A stretch of 64,000 nucleotides of DNA from Absidia repens. Its lineage: Eukaryota > Mucoromycota > Mucoromycetes > Mucorales > Cunninghamellaceae. The stretch is from positions 1,240,001 through 1,304,000 of the forward strand of contig MCGE01000006.1 of NCBI GenBank assembly GCA_002105175.1, written 5' to 3'. The position numbers were made by a program, and so were the translations under genes. The notes beneath the pieces were generated by a model. The model ran no database searches, was not told the DNA's origin, and was given only the letters and a program-made list of their open reading frames with translations. Of the stretch, positions 48,301 through 59,340 are shown piece by piece; the stretch's first letter is position 1; every line of letters starts with the position of its first letter.

Positions 48301-50782
48301 ATGTCATTCGATAAAGAGCAGGACAATCAATTGAACGGTTACGCTCTCCACAATCACCATGCACTACAACAACTCTATAACACTTCCCTACAACAAAACA
48401 ATTCTCCTGGTCTCAGCAGCCCCGTAAATGGTGTGTCTTCCCCTGGTCGTATGATGGGTGGCTCTCCAGGCTATCCAATGTACTCTAACAACAACAGCAA
48501 TACCAACAGCAATACTAGCAACTCCTTTGTACGGTATCCAATTATCCCTATGTCAGCTCAACAAAAACTCTCTCAACCTCTTTCTCATGCCATTGTTGCT
48601 CATAACACCTCATCACCCACCACTTCATCCGAATCGACGCTGGCCATGGCCGGTATCACACCTGGGTCAGCGGCTGGCTCTCATCTCTCCAAGCAACTCT
48701 CATATGCACAACTCTCGCGCCAATCAGCATCTCCACATCATCACGCCCGGACTGCAGCGCAAGTGGCACGAAGCACCCCAGCATCATCCACAGTCACCAT
48801 CACCGATCCCAATAATCCAACGAAACTCTTCGGCAGCAAACCCTCGAGTGCGACTGATCGATCCAATACACAAGATGGCAACAGCAATCTGGCAGCATCC
48901 AGTTCTGGTGGAGCAACATTATGGACGACGTTAGATATGGGTGGGATGGGATTAAAAAATTTGACAGCCACCGTGTGCAATTATACATTCTTGACCGTGC
49001 TTTACATCAACCACAACAACTTGACATGGCTCACACCAGCTATCAGTCAACTGACACTCTTGAAAACCTTGGACGTTTCCGGCAACAAACTCACTTCGAT
49101 TCCACCCGAGATAGGTCTTCTGATCCATTTGCGTGAACTGCTTCTTTTTGATAACAATCTGGTCACGGTGCCAGGCGAATTGGGGACGCTGTACCAGTTG
49201 GAAACCCTGGGCTTGGAAGGCAATCCTATTCAAGCGGACCTCAACAACTTGCTAATGAAGGAAGGAACTCAGGCCGTGATTGTTTCTCTGCGGGAAAATG
49301 CACCAGGTAAGTGCAAATAAAAAGATGGGGATGAGGGAGAAAAATGTCGATGTATTAGTGGTACTCACCTTTTTTAAAATTTTATTGGAATAGTTGGAAT
49401 GCCACCACCTCACCGTGATTGGATTACGATAGAAAACGACTACCCTGAAAATGAAACTGGTAAGAAAGGAGAGCAAAGAATAATGGAAGGCCCATCGATC
49501 TAACTTATTCTTTTTCTTTTCTTTTTTTTTCATGTATGGAAACAGAAAAATTCACAGTGCTCAGCTACAATATCCTCTGTCGAAAATATGCCACACCTCA
49601 GATTTATGGATATACCCCGTCATGGGCACTAACCTGGGATTATCGCAAGGAACTGATTTTGTCTGAAATTCTTGGCTGGAATGCCGATATTGTGTGTTTA
49701 CAGGAAGTGGAAATGGGACAATATGAAGATATCATTGGCGAAACACTGAAACATCAAGGCAACTATGACGGTGTCTTTTTCCCAAAATCTCGTGCAAAAA
49801 CCATGTCTGAAAAGGAACGACGAGTAGTGGATGGCTGTGCTACTTTTTACAAGGCAGACAAGTAAGTCACCTTTAAATATAGTAGTAACGACCTTACTGA
49901 TTTATGCCTGTTTATTTAGATTCAACTTGATAGAATACCATCTACTTGAATACAACCACAATGCACTTCAACGACCGGATTTCAAGAAAAGCGACGATAT
50001 TTACAATCGGGTGATGACCAAGGATAATATTGCGGTGATGACGATTTTGGAAAATAAGGAAACTCTGGCACGTGTACTGGTGGCCAATTCACATATTCAT
50101 TGGGATCCCTTATTTGCAGATGTCAAGCTGGTGCAAGTGGGGATGTTGATGGATGATATGGAGAAATTCGCAAGTAAGCATTTGAAACCATGTGCGTCAA
50201 CGGTGGTCACCACGCCGTCTTCATCTCCACCTTCTTCTCGGCAAAACAAAAAGGGACCTGTGTATGCATCGACTGCGGATATGCCAACGATCATTTGTGG
50301 TGATTTCAACTCAACGCCCGATTCTGGTGTGGTGGAATATTTGTCCAAAGGTGCTATCAAGCAAGACCACAATGATTTTGGAAACCATGTTTACGGAAGC
50401 TACACCACCGATGGTATATCTCATCCTCTCTCATTGAAAAGTGCCTATGCTTCCTTAGACGAAATGCCCATCACCAATTACACACCTGGGTTCAAAGGCA
50501 TGTTGGATTATATCTGGTACTCTAGCAATACGATTGACTCGTTGTCTCTTTTGGGTCCTGTGGAACAAAGCTATTTGAACAAGGTGGTGGGATTCCCTAA
50601 TGCACATTTCCCATCAGAGTAAGTTGAATCAGCTACATGTATTGGCGATGATGGTAGTGATTGATCAAATACTAACTATGTTGTCATTTAGTCATATCCC
50701 AATTGCTGCTGAACTGAAATTCAAGTCTCCTCGGCCTGAAAAACTGGAAAAGCCAAACTTTGGATCTACTTCGAAACGCTAA
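48301..50782 (+). CDS. CCR4: CCR4 poly(A)-specific exoribonuclease (CNOT6-type deadenylase)
   Basis: Exons 48301-49306, 49394-49459, 49546-49861, 49920-50618 and 50692-50782 join to 725 residues. The N-terminal 200 residues are Asn/Ser/Gln-rich and low-complexity. Leucine-rich repeats follow (LTVLYINHNNLTWL, LKTLDVSGNKLTSIPPEI, LRELLLFDNNLVTVPGEL, LETLGLEGNPIQ), which bind Caf1. The endonuclease/exonuclease/phosphatase fold carries LSYNILCRKYATPQIYGYTP, catalytic CLQEVEMGQYED, ICGDFNSTPDSGVVEY and the final FPSDHIPIAAEL with the Asp-His pair. It removes mRNA poly(A) tails in the cytoplasm within CCR4-NOT, whose scaffold NOT1 is partly present at the left edge. The start at 48301 was chosen because the upstream frame has no family similarity. 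Confidence 0.97.
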
Positions 50783-51225
50783 TTTTGCTCTCATTCACTT
50801 ATTCGTACTGTTATTAGCTATTATTATATTACTCTTATTATTATTTTACTAGTTTGTTTATTCTCATGGTGTAAGTTACATACTTATCGCTAATCTCTTT
50901 TTCCCCGTCCCCCTCCATATTGACTTCGGTCTACCCCACTTCTACTTTTCCCAATTTTTGTTGTACATTTTTTTTTCCTTTCCCCGTCTCTCTTTTGCTT
51001 CATATCCATTTTTTCATAATTGCTCCCCTTTGTTTGATAATTAGATCATATTTTATACTCCACAATAAAAGGACATACTACAATCCTCTCCCCCCTCCCC
51101 CATAGTTTGAATGAAATAAGTCTCTTTTTACATGTTATAATGATTTTTATGCATTTTTGAAGTTGATTTTTTGATCTTGGTGGCGGTCACGATAGGCGGG
51201 GATCTAATTTTAATTTTATTTTTTG

Positions 51226-51257
<32 letters not shown>

Positions 51258-51298
51258 CTTTTTACTTTATTTGCTTCCTTCTCGTTTTTCAGATCACC

Positions 51299-54200
51299 AT
51301 GGGATTCAACTCATCGCAACAACGTTATGGATCAAACAACAAAAAAGGTGGCTACGACCCTAACTATAAGCCGACCCCCGGTTCTGTCCTTCCTGGAAAA
51401 ATAAAGGACGAATTGAAGGAAATGGATACTGGTAAGTCCACACCCGCCACTCCTGCTCAACCCTATATTTTGAATGGTTTTAACCTATATTTTTTTTTTC
51501 TCTTTTTTTTCCTTTTTTTTTTTTTTTTTGTTGCTGGAACAATAGACGAGCAAGACACTCGAAAGTTTACGAAAAAATATGTCAACAAGTCTGCCAATCG
51601 TAAGGAACAGCGCAAACAAAAACGATCGGAAAAGGGTCAACGACGTCAAGAATACCACCAGCATATGCAAGCCAAGATCAATGAAGCCAAACGAAAGAAT
51701 CACCCACAGCAGCAACCACCCCAGGATGCGAAGCGACAAAAGACGACCTCGGCGACGGCATCTGTGAAACTGGCGACACCCCCTACTGCTACTGTAAAGA
51801 AGAACAAGAAACCAACAAAGACCAACGAACAGGCCTTGAAGGATCTCGCTAACACCAATCCTCACTTGTACTCACTCTTGGATGCTGATGATCTCCTCCA
51901 CGACAATTCCTCTAGCAACAACAAGAACAGTAAAAATGGAGACAGTAGAGTCAACGATGCTGCTTTTGCTGAGGACGATCAGTATATTGCTTATTGGGAA
52001 AAGAAGCTCAAGATGGACAAGACCAAGAAGTTTGGACAGGCATTTGCGGACGATGGATTGATGGATATCTTGGGTGATTTGGCGACCACGCCGAGCGACA
52101 ACTCTACGGGGGCGACAGGGGCCAGTTTTGACGATATGGAATACCTACGACAGAAACGCCTTGAAAAGAAACAACGTCAAGTGGCCGCTCAACGGGAACA
52201 AGAGGCTGAACATGTAAGTTTGGGCAGGAAGCTCTTCTTTAGATGATGAAAAAGCATGGTTGACTCAACGTTTACTACTGTTTATATTAATGAAATGAAT
52301 GTATATAGGCAGTGGATGACATATTCGATGGGCTGGATTCGGAAGGCGACGACGATGACGATGATGATGATGATGATTCTGGTGAATCTGACGATGATGA
52401 TATGGGTGTGGAAATGAATATGGAAATGGAAGGATCAGAAGACGATGATGATAGTGAAGATGGCGACGCAGAAAGTGGCAATGTAAGTTTGTGCAATATC
52501 CTTACCTAGTATTTTGGATGCTGTCATTTGACTGTTCTTATTTTTTTTCTTATTAGGAATCTGAGGAGGACGACGATTCGTTACCAAAAGCGAAAGCAAA
52601 CTCGACCACCACAACCAAACCAACTTCTCAACCAGCACCAGTATCAACAACAACAGCCACCAAATATATCCCTCCTCATTTACGTCAAAAAGCAACCACC
52701 AAGTCTGAGCAGCAACTTCGCCTTCAACGACAACTTCAGGGTCTTCTCAACAAACTGAGTGAAAGCAATATGGAAAGCATCTTGTTGGATATTGAAAAGT
52801 TATATGGTGTTTATTCAAGAAATGGTAAAGAATTGAATGACATAAGATATATACATATATTCTGATCATCTTTGTTTATGCATATATATTTTGATAGATG
52901 TCAATTCGATTATCACCGAACTTATTCTGACTTCTATTGCTCAGAAATCGAACTTACTGGACTCATTCGTCATCACTTATGCCACTATTGTTGGTAGTTT
53001 GTATCGACTGGTTGGTATTGAATTCGGTAGGTTTTTATTTTTTTTAAAATATCCTTCTATTGTTTAGAATGTTCTTTAATGCATGATACTCATCTTCTTT
53101 GGTGTATTTGTTTTAGCCGCTTATTTTGTACAAACATTGATGGAAACATTTGAAAAGAACTATAAGACTGCACAAACCGCCATTTCTAGTGGACAAGATC
53201 AAGGGGAAGAAGGACCTGCCGGTGCCAAGGAAGCCAAAAATTTATTGACGTTGACACTTGAACTGTACAATTTCCAGGTGATCTCATGTATTCTTGTGTA
53301 TGATTTGGTACGACTTTTGATTGAAACGATGGATGAACAAAGTGTGGAGCTTTTACTCAAGATCGTGCGAAGTAAGTAATAGGGTCATAGCAAATTCTTT
53401 ATTTTTAAATACAAGTGGTGGAAACTCACAATGTTTTGTTTTGTTTTTTCTCTTAGCTTCGGGGGCTCAAATGCGTTTAGATGATCCTGCATCTTTGAAA
53501 GACATTATTGACGAGATTCAAAAACAAAGCAACAAACGGGATCCTACAACTATATCGTAAGTTCATCATCATCATGAACAAATCACTTTATTCCTTTTTT
53601 CTTACCGCTTTTTTTTTTCTTTTTTTTTTTAGTACTCGTCACAAATTTATGTTGGAAACTATTACCAATGTCAAGAACAACAAATTCAAGAGCGGAGAAA
53701 TGGCGGCAAGACAAAGTGACAAGGAAATGGTTGCCAAGATGAAGAAGTTTTTGAACGGGTTGGGCAAGAAACGAACTGTTCGGAGTGCAGAACCATTACG
53801 AGTTAGTCTCGACGATATTCATCAAATCGACACCAAAGGTAAATCCTCCCTCATCCGCCGTCTCATTATGTTTCTTTTTTTAACTTGTCTTCCTCTTTTT
53901 TTTTGGGGGGGTGCTTCCTCTAGGTAAATGGTGGTTGGTGGGTGCCTCTTGGAAGGCGAATCTTGTTGGAACCCAAAGCGAACATACCAAAACTACAAAC
54001 ACCAAACTTGCGACTGACTTGAAAAAGGACCAATCATTACAAGAAGCTTTGTTAAAGTTAGCCAGGAAACAGGGCATGAATACGGATATTCGTCGCGGAA
54101 TTTTTGTATCTATCATGGGTGCTGAAGTAAGTGCTATATATGCGCTTTCATTTATTTGCGTGGCTGACAATTTTATTTTACTCTAATAGGACTACTTGGA

Positions 54201-54916
54201 TGCGTTTGAAAAACTGATGAAGATGGCTTTGACAGAAGTACAACAACGTGAAATACCCCGCGTGTTATTACAATGCACTGGAAATGTAAGTAGGAGAAAC
54301 TTGAGGAGAACGATGTGACTTTTAGCTGAGACTAATATATTGATATCACTTTATTCTATCATAGGAAAAAACCTACAACCCATATTATACTTATGTCAGT
54401 CAACGCTTATGCCAATTCAATCACTCCTATCGTGTGACTTACCAATATTGTTTGTGGGATTTCATGCGCGATCTTGGACAAACAGAAGTGGGTGCTTTGG
54501 AACGAACTAAATCCGAGTCAAGTGCTGCCTCGTTTGGTGACAAAAAATCCATTCGGATCAGTCGTATTGTCAATCTTGCCAAATGCTATGCCCAACTCCT
54601 TGCTGGAAAAACTCTCAATCTGTCCATCCTTCGTACTGTCAACTTTATGTCCTTGACGCGGGAATCTCACGTATTTTTGGATGTCTTATTTGCCAATTTG
54701 CTCTTACACCTCCAATCCAGCAATGATGATCTCAAGGATATCTTTCTCAAGGTTGCCCACCTCCCTACTCTTGCTCAAGGCTTAATGTTACATATCCAAG
54801 GCTCATTACTACAAGGCAAAATCAACCGAACGGGGCTCAGTGACGATGACATGCTAGTGGTGCAAGAACGTGCTCGTTTGGCCAAAATCATATTGAAAAC
54901 CGCATCCTCTTCTTAA
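51299..54916 (+). CDS. NOM1/Sgd1-like nucleolar MIF4G-MA3 protein
   Basis: Eleven exons join in frame to 927 residues: 51299-51431, 51546-52213, 52309-52482, 52557-52824, 52898-53026, 53117-53371, 53457-53556, 53633-53838, 53924-54126, 54190-54285 and 54365-54916. A basic N-terminal region (KFTKKYVNKSANRKEQRKQK) is followed by a long Asp/Glu-rich tract. The signature KYIPPHLRQK then leads into a MIF4G domain (about residues 395-640) and a C-terminal MA3 domain (IRRGIFVSIMGAEDYLDAFE onward). NOM1/Sgd1 works with the DEAD-box helicase eIF4A3/Fal1 in 18S rRNA maturation in the nucleolus. The gene lies between CCR4 and ubiquitin-L40, all transcribed rightward. Confidence 0.93.
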
Positions 54917-55344
54917 ATAGTTATAATATATATTTATTATCCATTTCTATTCTGTTTGTTTTTTTGTTTTTTTATCATCATCATCCCATAGAAATAAATG
55001 CATTACTTTTACATTCCATATTTTTTATGCTCTTTGTGCGGTGTTTGAATGTGGCATTTGTGTGTGGAGTGTGGACAGAAAAGGGAAATTTTTGTATTGA
55101 AATTTTTCCCCCTTCTCTTTTCATACATCAATGTACGTATCCGCATGGGACAAAATTTGGATAGAAAAAAAAGATAGAATGGATGAAACGTTATGAAATT
55201 ATATGTCGAATTGGATGGATGGATGGATGGATGGATGGATGAAGGACAACAAATCGGGCGATACTGCGAAAATATGAACATATGGACTAGACACACTCAT
55301 CCAACCTCTTTTTCTTATATATTTTTGTCCAATCGATAGTTGCC

Positions 55345-55903
55345 ATGCAGATTTTTGTCAAAACTTTGACTGGCAAGACCATCACTCTTGAAGTGGAAAG
55401 GTATAGTCGGAAAAAAAAAACGAGGTCTTTGTCCATATACATATACTAACTCATTTACCTTTCTCCTGCTCTGTAATAGCTCTGACTCTATTGACAATGT
55501 CAAGCAAAAAATCCAAGACAAGGAAGGTATTCCTCCTGACCAGCAACGCTTGATTTTCGCTGGTAAGCAATTGGAAGATGGCCGTACTCTCTCTGACTAC
55601 AACATCCAAAAGGAATCCACTCTTCACTTGGTCCTCCGTCTCCGTGGTGGTATCATCGAACCCTCCTTGAAGGCCTTGGCTTCCAAGTACAACTGCGACA
55701 AGATGATCTGTCGTAAGTGTTACGCTCGCTTACCCCCTCGTGCCGTCAATTGCCGTAAGCGTTCTTGCGGCCGTACCAATCAACTCCGACCTAAGAAGAA
55801 GGTAAGTTTGGGTGTAGATGTGTAGAGAAATATGAATATGTATCTTTTGTGAAAACTCACACTTGTTTTCCTCCTTTTTTTTTTATGTGTATAGTTGAAA
55901 TAA
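55345..55903 (+). CDS. ubiquitin-60S ribosomal protein L40 fusion
   Basis: Exons 55345-55400, 55480-55801 and 55895-55903 join to 128 residues, exactly the usual size. Residues 1-76 are ubiquitin ([18 protein letters not shown] ... [10 protein letters not shown]). Residues 77-128 are ribosomal protein eL40 with its zinc-binding cysteines ([23 protein letters not shown]) and the basic end KKKLK. Deubiquitinases cut after Gly76 to yield both products. Ubiquitin shows a few fungal-type substitutions in the helix ([11 protein letters not shown]). The last exon codes only Leu-Lys-stop. AATAAA near 55978 likely marks polyadenylation. Confidence 0.98.
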
Positions 55904-56251
55904 ACGTATCGCTTCGCCTGTTATGTCTTTATTCATATTTTTACAACATATTATTATTTTTATGTCTTCCTTGCTGAAATAAAGAATCATTCATTGTACA
56001 AATCATTTGGGTTTTTTCTCTGTATCTTTTCTTTTTCTAAGGGAGGGGTAGCTACTTGTTGGTGGGGATATCTTTGATGTAACTAATGACAAAATGCATG
56101 ATATCGGGGTTGATGGTGGGGTTATCATGTGGGACAAAATGGTGGGTGTTGATAGTGTGTATGATGCCTAGAGGTTGTTAAACGATGGTGGTCTAGATAT
56201 ATATATATATATATATATATATGGTGATGGGATCTCTAGCATACACATCAG

Positions 56252-56289
<38 letters not shown>

Positions 56290-56492
56290 GATTTTCAAGT
56301 AGTTGAGGCGTGTAAAATAAATGACTTAATGATGAATGATGGTTTTTATTGGTTTGGTTTAAAAGAAATAGCATAAAAAGTGGGTTTAGATAAAACAATA
56401 TGTATACTATACACTACATGATGAAGAATATATAAAAATAAAATAAAAAGAAAAGGATACTAAGCTATTGTAATCACTATCAGTCCAAACAT

Positions 56493-57619
56493 TTAGCTTG
56501 GTGGAGTCATCCTGAGCCAGCCCATCCTTGGTCCTGATTTTGATCGTTCATTTACCCGGAATCCAAACAATTTGGCAACATAGTTTTTTTGTTCAAAGGT
56601 CGGTGGAGGGAGTATATCGGGAAATGTTTGTACAAAGAGGTGAGGAAATGTTGTTCCAAAATGTGCACCTGATAAATATAATCATAGTAGGATTATGTGT
56701 CATCATATCTATCAATCACGCCTTGTTTATTTTTACTATTTAGGCTTACCATCAATAGTACTATGTTTGCCGTTGGAAGGTAGATAAATATCTTTGCAGT
56801 TGGGACAATAGAGTCGGACAGTGCTTTGCATAGGCAGATCATGTTGGCCACAAGGCAAGACCTTGGTTCGATCACAATGATATCTGGGACAATAACCAAA
56901 TTCACCTGCTTTATATTTGCTATACTATATACCACAAAATCAAACATATAAAGGTTGTGAGTACCCCTGCCTTCTCTTGATATTCATAACTACACACGCG
57001 TATATACATATATATTTACCATTTGATTGAGTCCTGCCCGTGTCGTAATAAATCGTTGGTGTATCATTCCGTACAGCATCTTCGCATGAGGTTCCAATAT
57101 ACTAAGATCGGGTATCTTGTTAGACATTTCGTCATCTTCAGGCTCCACATCCAAAATCACCTCCAGTGCTTCTTTGTAAAGCGGTGCATGTACCGATAGT
57201 CCCGTCAAGTTAAAACCATCTTCGATAAAGTCTTCGCCTACTTGCGTATAAAAATCGTTCCCTTTCAGAGAACAAAACCAGCCAATCCACTTTGTGCACA
57301 CACACATACAAAAAAAAAAAAAAAAAAAAAAAAAAAAGAAAGTGAGTATTTGTCATACGAAGAGTTTCAATTGTATCCATTAGAGTCACGATTACGTGTA
57401 TCTTGCATCTATTTTTCTCTACAACATCAAGAAGAGAATTTTCGTATTAATAATCCCAGCTAAACTTACCGAAAGAGTATCACTACTATCTATCGAGGAC
57501 GATTGCGAGTCTATTATCAAAGATAAACGAACAGAAATATATTAATACGTTACATGGTTTAATTTTCTTTTTCAATCATTTACATTGGTATATAAATTAA
57601 TATGCTTACCATAATCCAT
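56493..57619 (-). CDS. casein kinase 2 regulatory subunit beta
   Basis: Exons 57610-57619, 57470-57510, 57020-57289, 56750-56924 and 56493-56668 join to 223 residues. CK2-beta signatures are SWISWFCSLKGNDFYTQVGE (SWISWF box), DFIEDGFNLTGL, MLYGMIHQRFITTRAGLNQM, the zinc-finger cysteines in FGYCPRYHC and LYCPNC, and DGAHFGTTFPHLF. The subunit dimerises through the zinc finger and docks two catalytic CK2 alpha subunits to form the holoenzyme. The first exon is only 10 bp (Met-Asp-Tyr plus one base). The C-terminal tail ends GWLRMTPPS, unlike the human tail. Convergent with the ubiquitin-L40 gene. Confidence 0.96.
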
Positions 57620-57669
57620 GTGTTAAAAAGAAGAAAAAAAGATATTCAATGGTAAGTTTAAGAAAAAAG

Positions 57670-57714
<45 letters not shown>
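57670..57714. repeat. A45 homopolymer upstream of the CK2-beta gene
   Basis: A run of 45 A begins 51 bp upstream of the CK2-beta start codon (T45 in the sense orientation of the gene), so it sits in the core promoter or 5' UTR. Confidence 0.93.
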
Positions 57715-57717
<3 letters not shown>

Positions 57718-58167
57718 AGAAAAAAAAAAATCGAGACCATTTTAAAAAAAATTGAGCATCACTCATCCTCAAAAATTGAGGGTGACTTGGCCGTGGAAAA
57801 TTCATCTCTTGAGAGAATAACTAACTTTCCACAATATATTTATCATAAACATAAAAACTTGGAAATAAATAATTCTTTAATATACAAACCAAATGACGTA
57901 TTTTCATTTGATCTCTTACATACTGTGATCCGAAGCAATTGGTTCAGGCTTCACATTTTCGATGGTTTTTGGCTTCGAAACACACTTAAGGAACCCCGTT
58001 TTCTAATTTTTTCAATTGAAGTTAACAGATAAATAAAAATCCTGTCATCATAGCCAATAAAATTCGGGTAGAGAGCCCTTGGAGCACTAGAAAGGAGACA
58101 ACTTGATTTTTTCGCGCCGTTTTTGATGTTTGTTATATAGTATACATTTTAAAAAATTTTATAAGTT
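57715..58167. other. intergenic between CK2-beta and tRNA-Val
   Basis: An open plus-strand frame continues to 58032, but its first third is poly-Lys from the A-run and the rest matches no family. Nothing else is seen. Confidence 0.4.
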
Positions 58168-58240
58168 GCCCGTGTGATCTAGTGGCTATGATGTTTGCTT
58201 TACACGCAAAATGTCTCCGGTTCGACCCCGGACGTGGGCA
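58168..58240 (+). tRNA. tRNA-Val (anticodon UAC)
   Basis: A 73-nt cloverleaf with acceptor arm GCCCGTG/CGTGGGC, D arm GATCTAGTGGCTATGATG, anticodon stem TTTGC/GCAAA around TTTACAC (anticodon TAC), T arm CCGG-TTCGACC-CCGG and discriminator A. There is no intron. A T-rich stretch follows as terminator (TTCTTCTTTT, then CTTTTTGTTT). LTR sequence of the Ty3-type family begins 53 bp beyond the 3' end. Confidence 0.95.
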
Positions 58241-58292
58241 TTCTTCTTTTGCTTTCAATATCTTTTTGTTTGAAGCTATTCAACATTTTTAT

Positions 58293-58343
58293 CGTTGCAA
58301 CTAATTTTGGTTATTGGATCGTAGCTTGGGTTTGTTTTTGTAG
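58293..58343 (-). mobile_element. older LTR fragment split by the Ty3-type element
   Basis: CGTTGCAACTAATTTTGG, TTATTGGATCGTAGCTTGGG and TTTGTTTTTGTAG align one-to-one with the first 51 bases of the young LTR (TGTTACGGCTAATTTTGG..., TTTTTGTAGG). The homology stops at GTAG, exactly where the young LTR starts. It resumes only as a GTAG plus T-rich tail after 63977. The young element therefore inserted into an older LTR. Confidence 0.7.
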
Positions 58344-58907
58344 TGTTACGGCTAATTTTGGTTGTTAGGTCGTAACTGAAAATTGTTTTTGTAGGTTTTT
58401 ATTTTTTTTATAGAGTGAGCACCAGAACTTTTTAGGATTAAGTTCAACCGATTGTAGCTTCAAAGGCTTAAAGATAATAAAGGACTAAACTTGAGAGTCC
58501 AAGTGAGGATGTATTATTTTCAAAGATGAAAATAATGAGGTCAATAAAATAAGTAGTGACTTAAATCAAGTCAAAAAAATAAAGTGAAGCGAGATTCAGA
58601 CTCAGCTGTCAAAAGATATAATAAAAGTATTCCAAAGTGAGGAATAAAAGGAAGCCAACAAGTTGGGAGGTTTAAAAAAACCTTTGTAATGAATTTATTA
58701 AAAAGTAAAGATATTAAAAAGTGATTAAAATATAATAATTATTTTTTCTTTTGAAATTTTTGAAGGTATTTATACTAAATTTTTATAATGTTTCATGCTT
58801 CACGCACGAAACCAAAACTGAGCGTGCGGCACGCACACCTCCACTCCGACCGTCAGGCGTCTTTGTTTCATCCCAAACGATTTTCAAGGTTGGGTTCAAC
58901 CGTCACA
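58344..58907 (-). repeat. 3' LTR (564 bp) of the Ty3-type element
   Basis: Same sequence as 63415-63977 except TTTTTG versus TTTTG near 58385. Read on the minus strand it holds the promoter-like TATAAATACCTTC and a duplicate of the GGTGCTCACT block near its 3' end. Confidence 0.93.
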
Positions 58908-58943
58908 TCCCACAGGCCAACTAGAGATGGTCCACCATCGACT

Positions 58944-59108
58944 TCATTGATATTGTTGTTTGACGTTAAAGTAGTATAACGTTTCATTCTCCATTATGTA
59001 TTTCGATGAATTTCGTAAAAGATATCTTTTTTCCTTTTTTGTAGCATTCGCTGATTGTTGTAAATGTCTTAGGTAAAACTTGATCTGAGTAATTTTTCGT
59101 TCGTCCAT
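58944..59108 (-). CDS. truncated integrase N-terminal ORF
   Basis: A 54-residue frame starts MDERKITQIKFYLRHLQQ and contains KKEKRYLLRNSSKYIMENET followed by LYYF, then stops. This matches the segment just before the HHCC zinc domain of Ty3-type integrases (R-R-x-S-x-K-Y-x-x-x-x-x-x-LY). The HHCC, DDE and C-terminal domains are absent; the 3' LTR begins 36 bp later. A deletion between here and the LTR explains this. It is separate from the RT-RNase H frame by 232 bp that include an A-run, suggesting integrase was its own ORF. Confidence 0.55.
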   Translation of the reverse strand: MDERKITQIKFYLRHLQQSANATKKEKRYLLRNSSKYIMENETLYYFNVKQQYQ

Positions 59109-59340
59109 TGTGTGTGAGTTCGAATGTTAACGTCAATTATGTCGTTTAAAATAAAGTATTGAATTGTGTTTGTTGAATATTAAAATAAGTTCAGAGTATG
59201 TTGCTGTATATTGTCTTGTTGAATTCGTTTCTTTGTTGAGGATAGCTTTTTACGACGTCGTCCTGGTTGGTCGAAATTTAATATTTTTCGCGTATGTGGT
59301 GTGTAGATCTTCTTTTTTTTTTTTTTTTAACATGGGGTGT

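Noticed and set aside
57649..58032. 127-residue frame beginning with poly-Lys
   Set aside because: The start lies in the A45 run and the remaining text matches no family.
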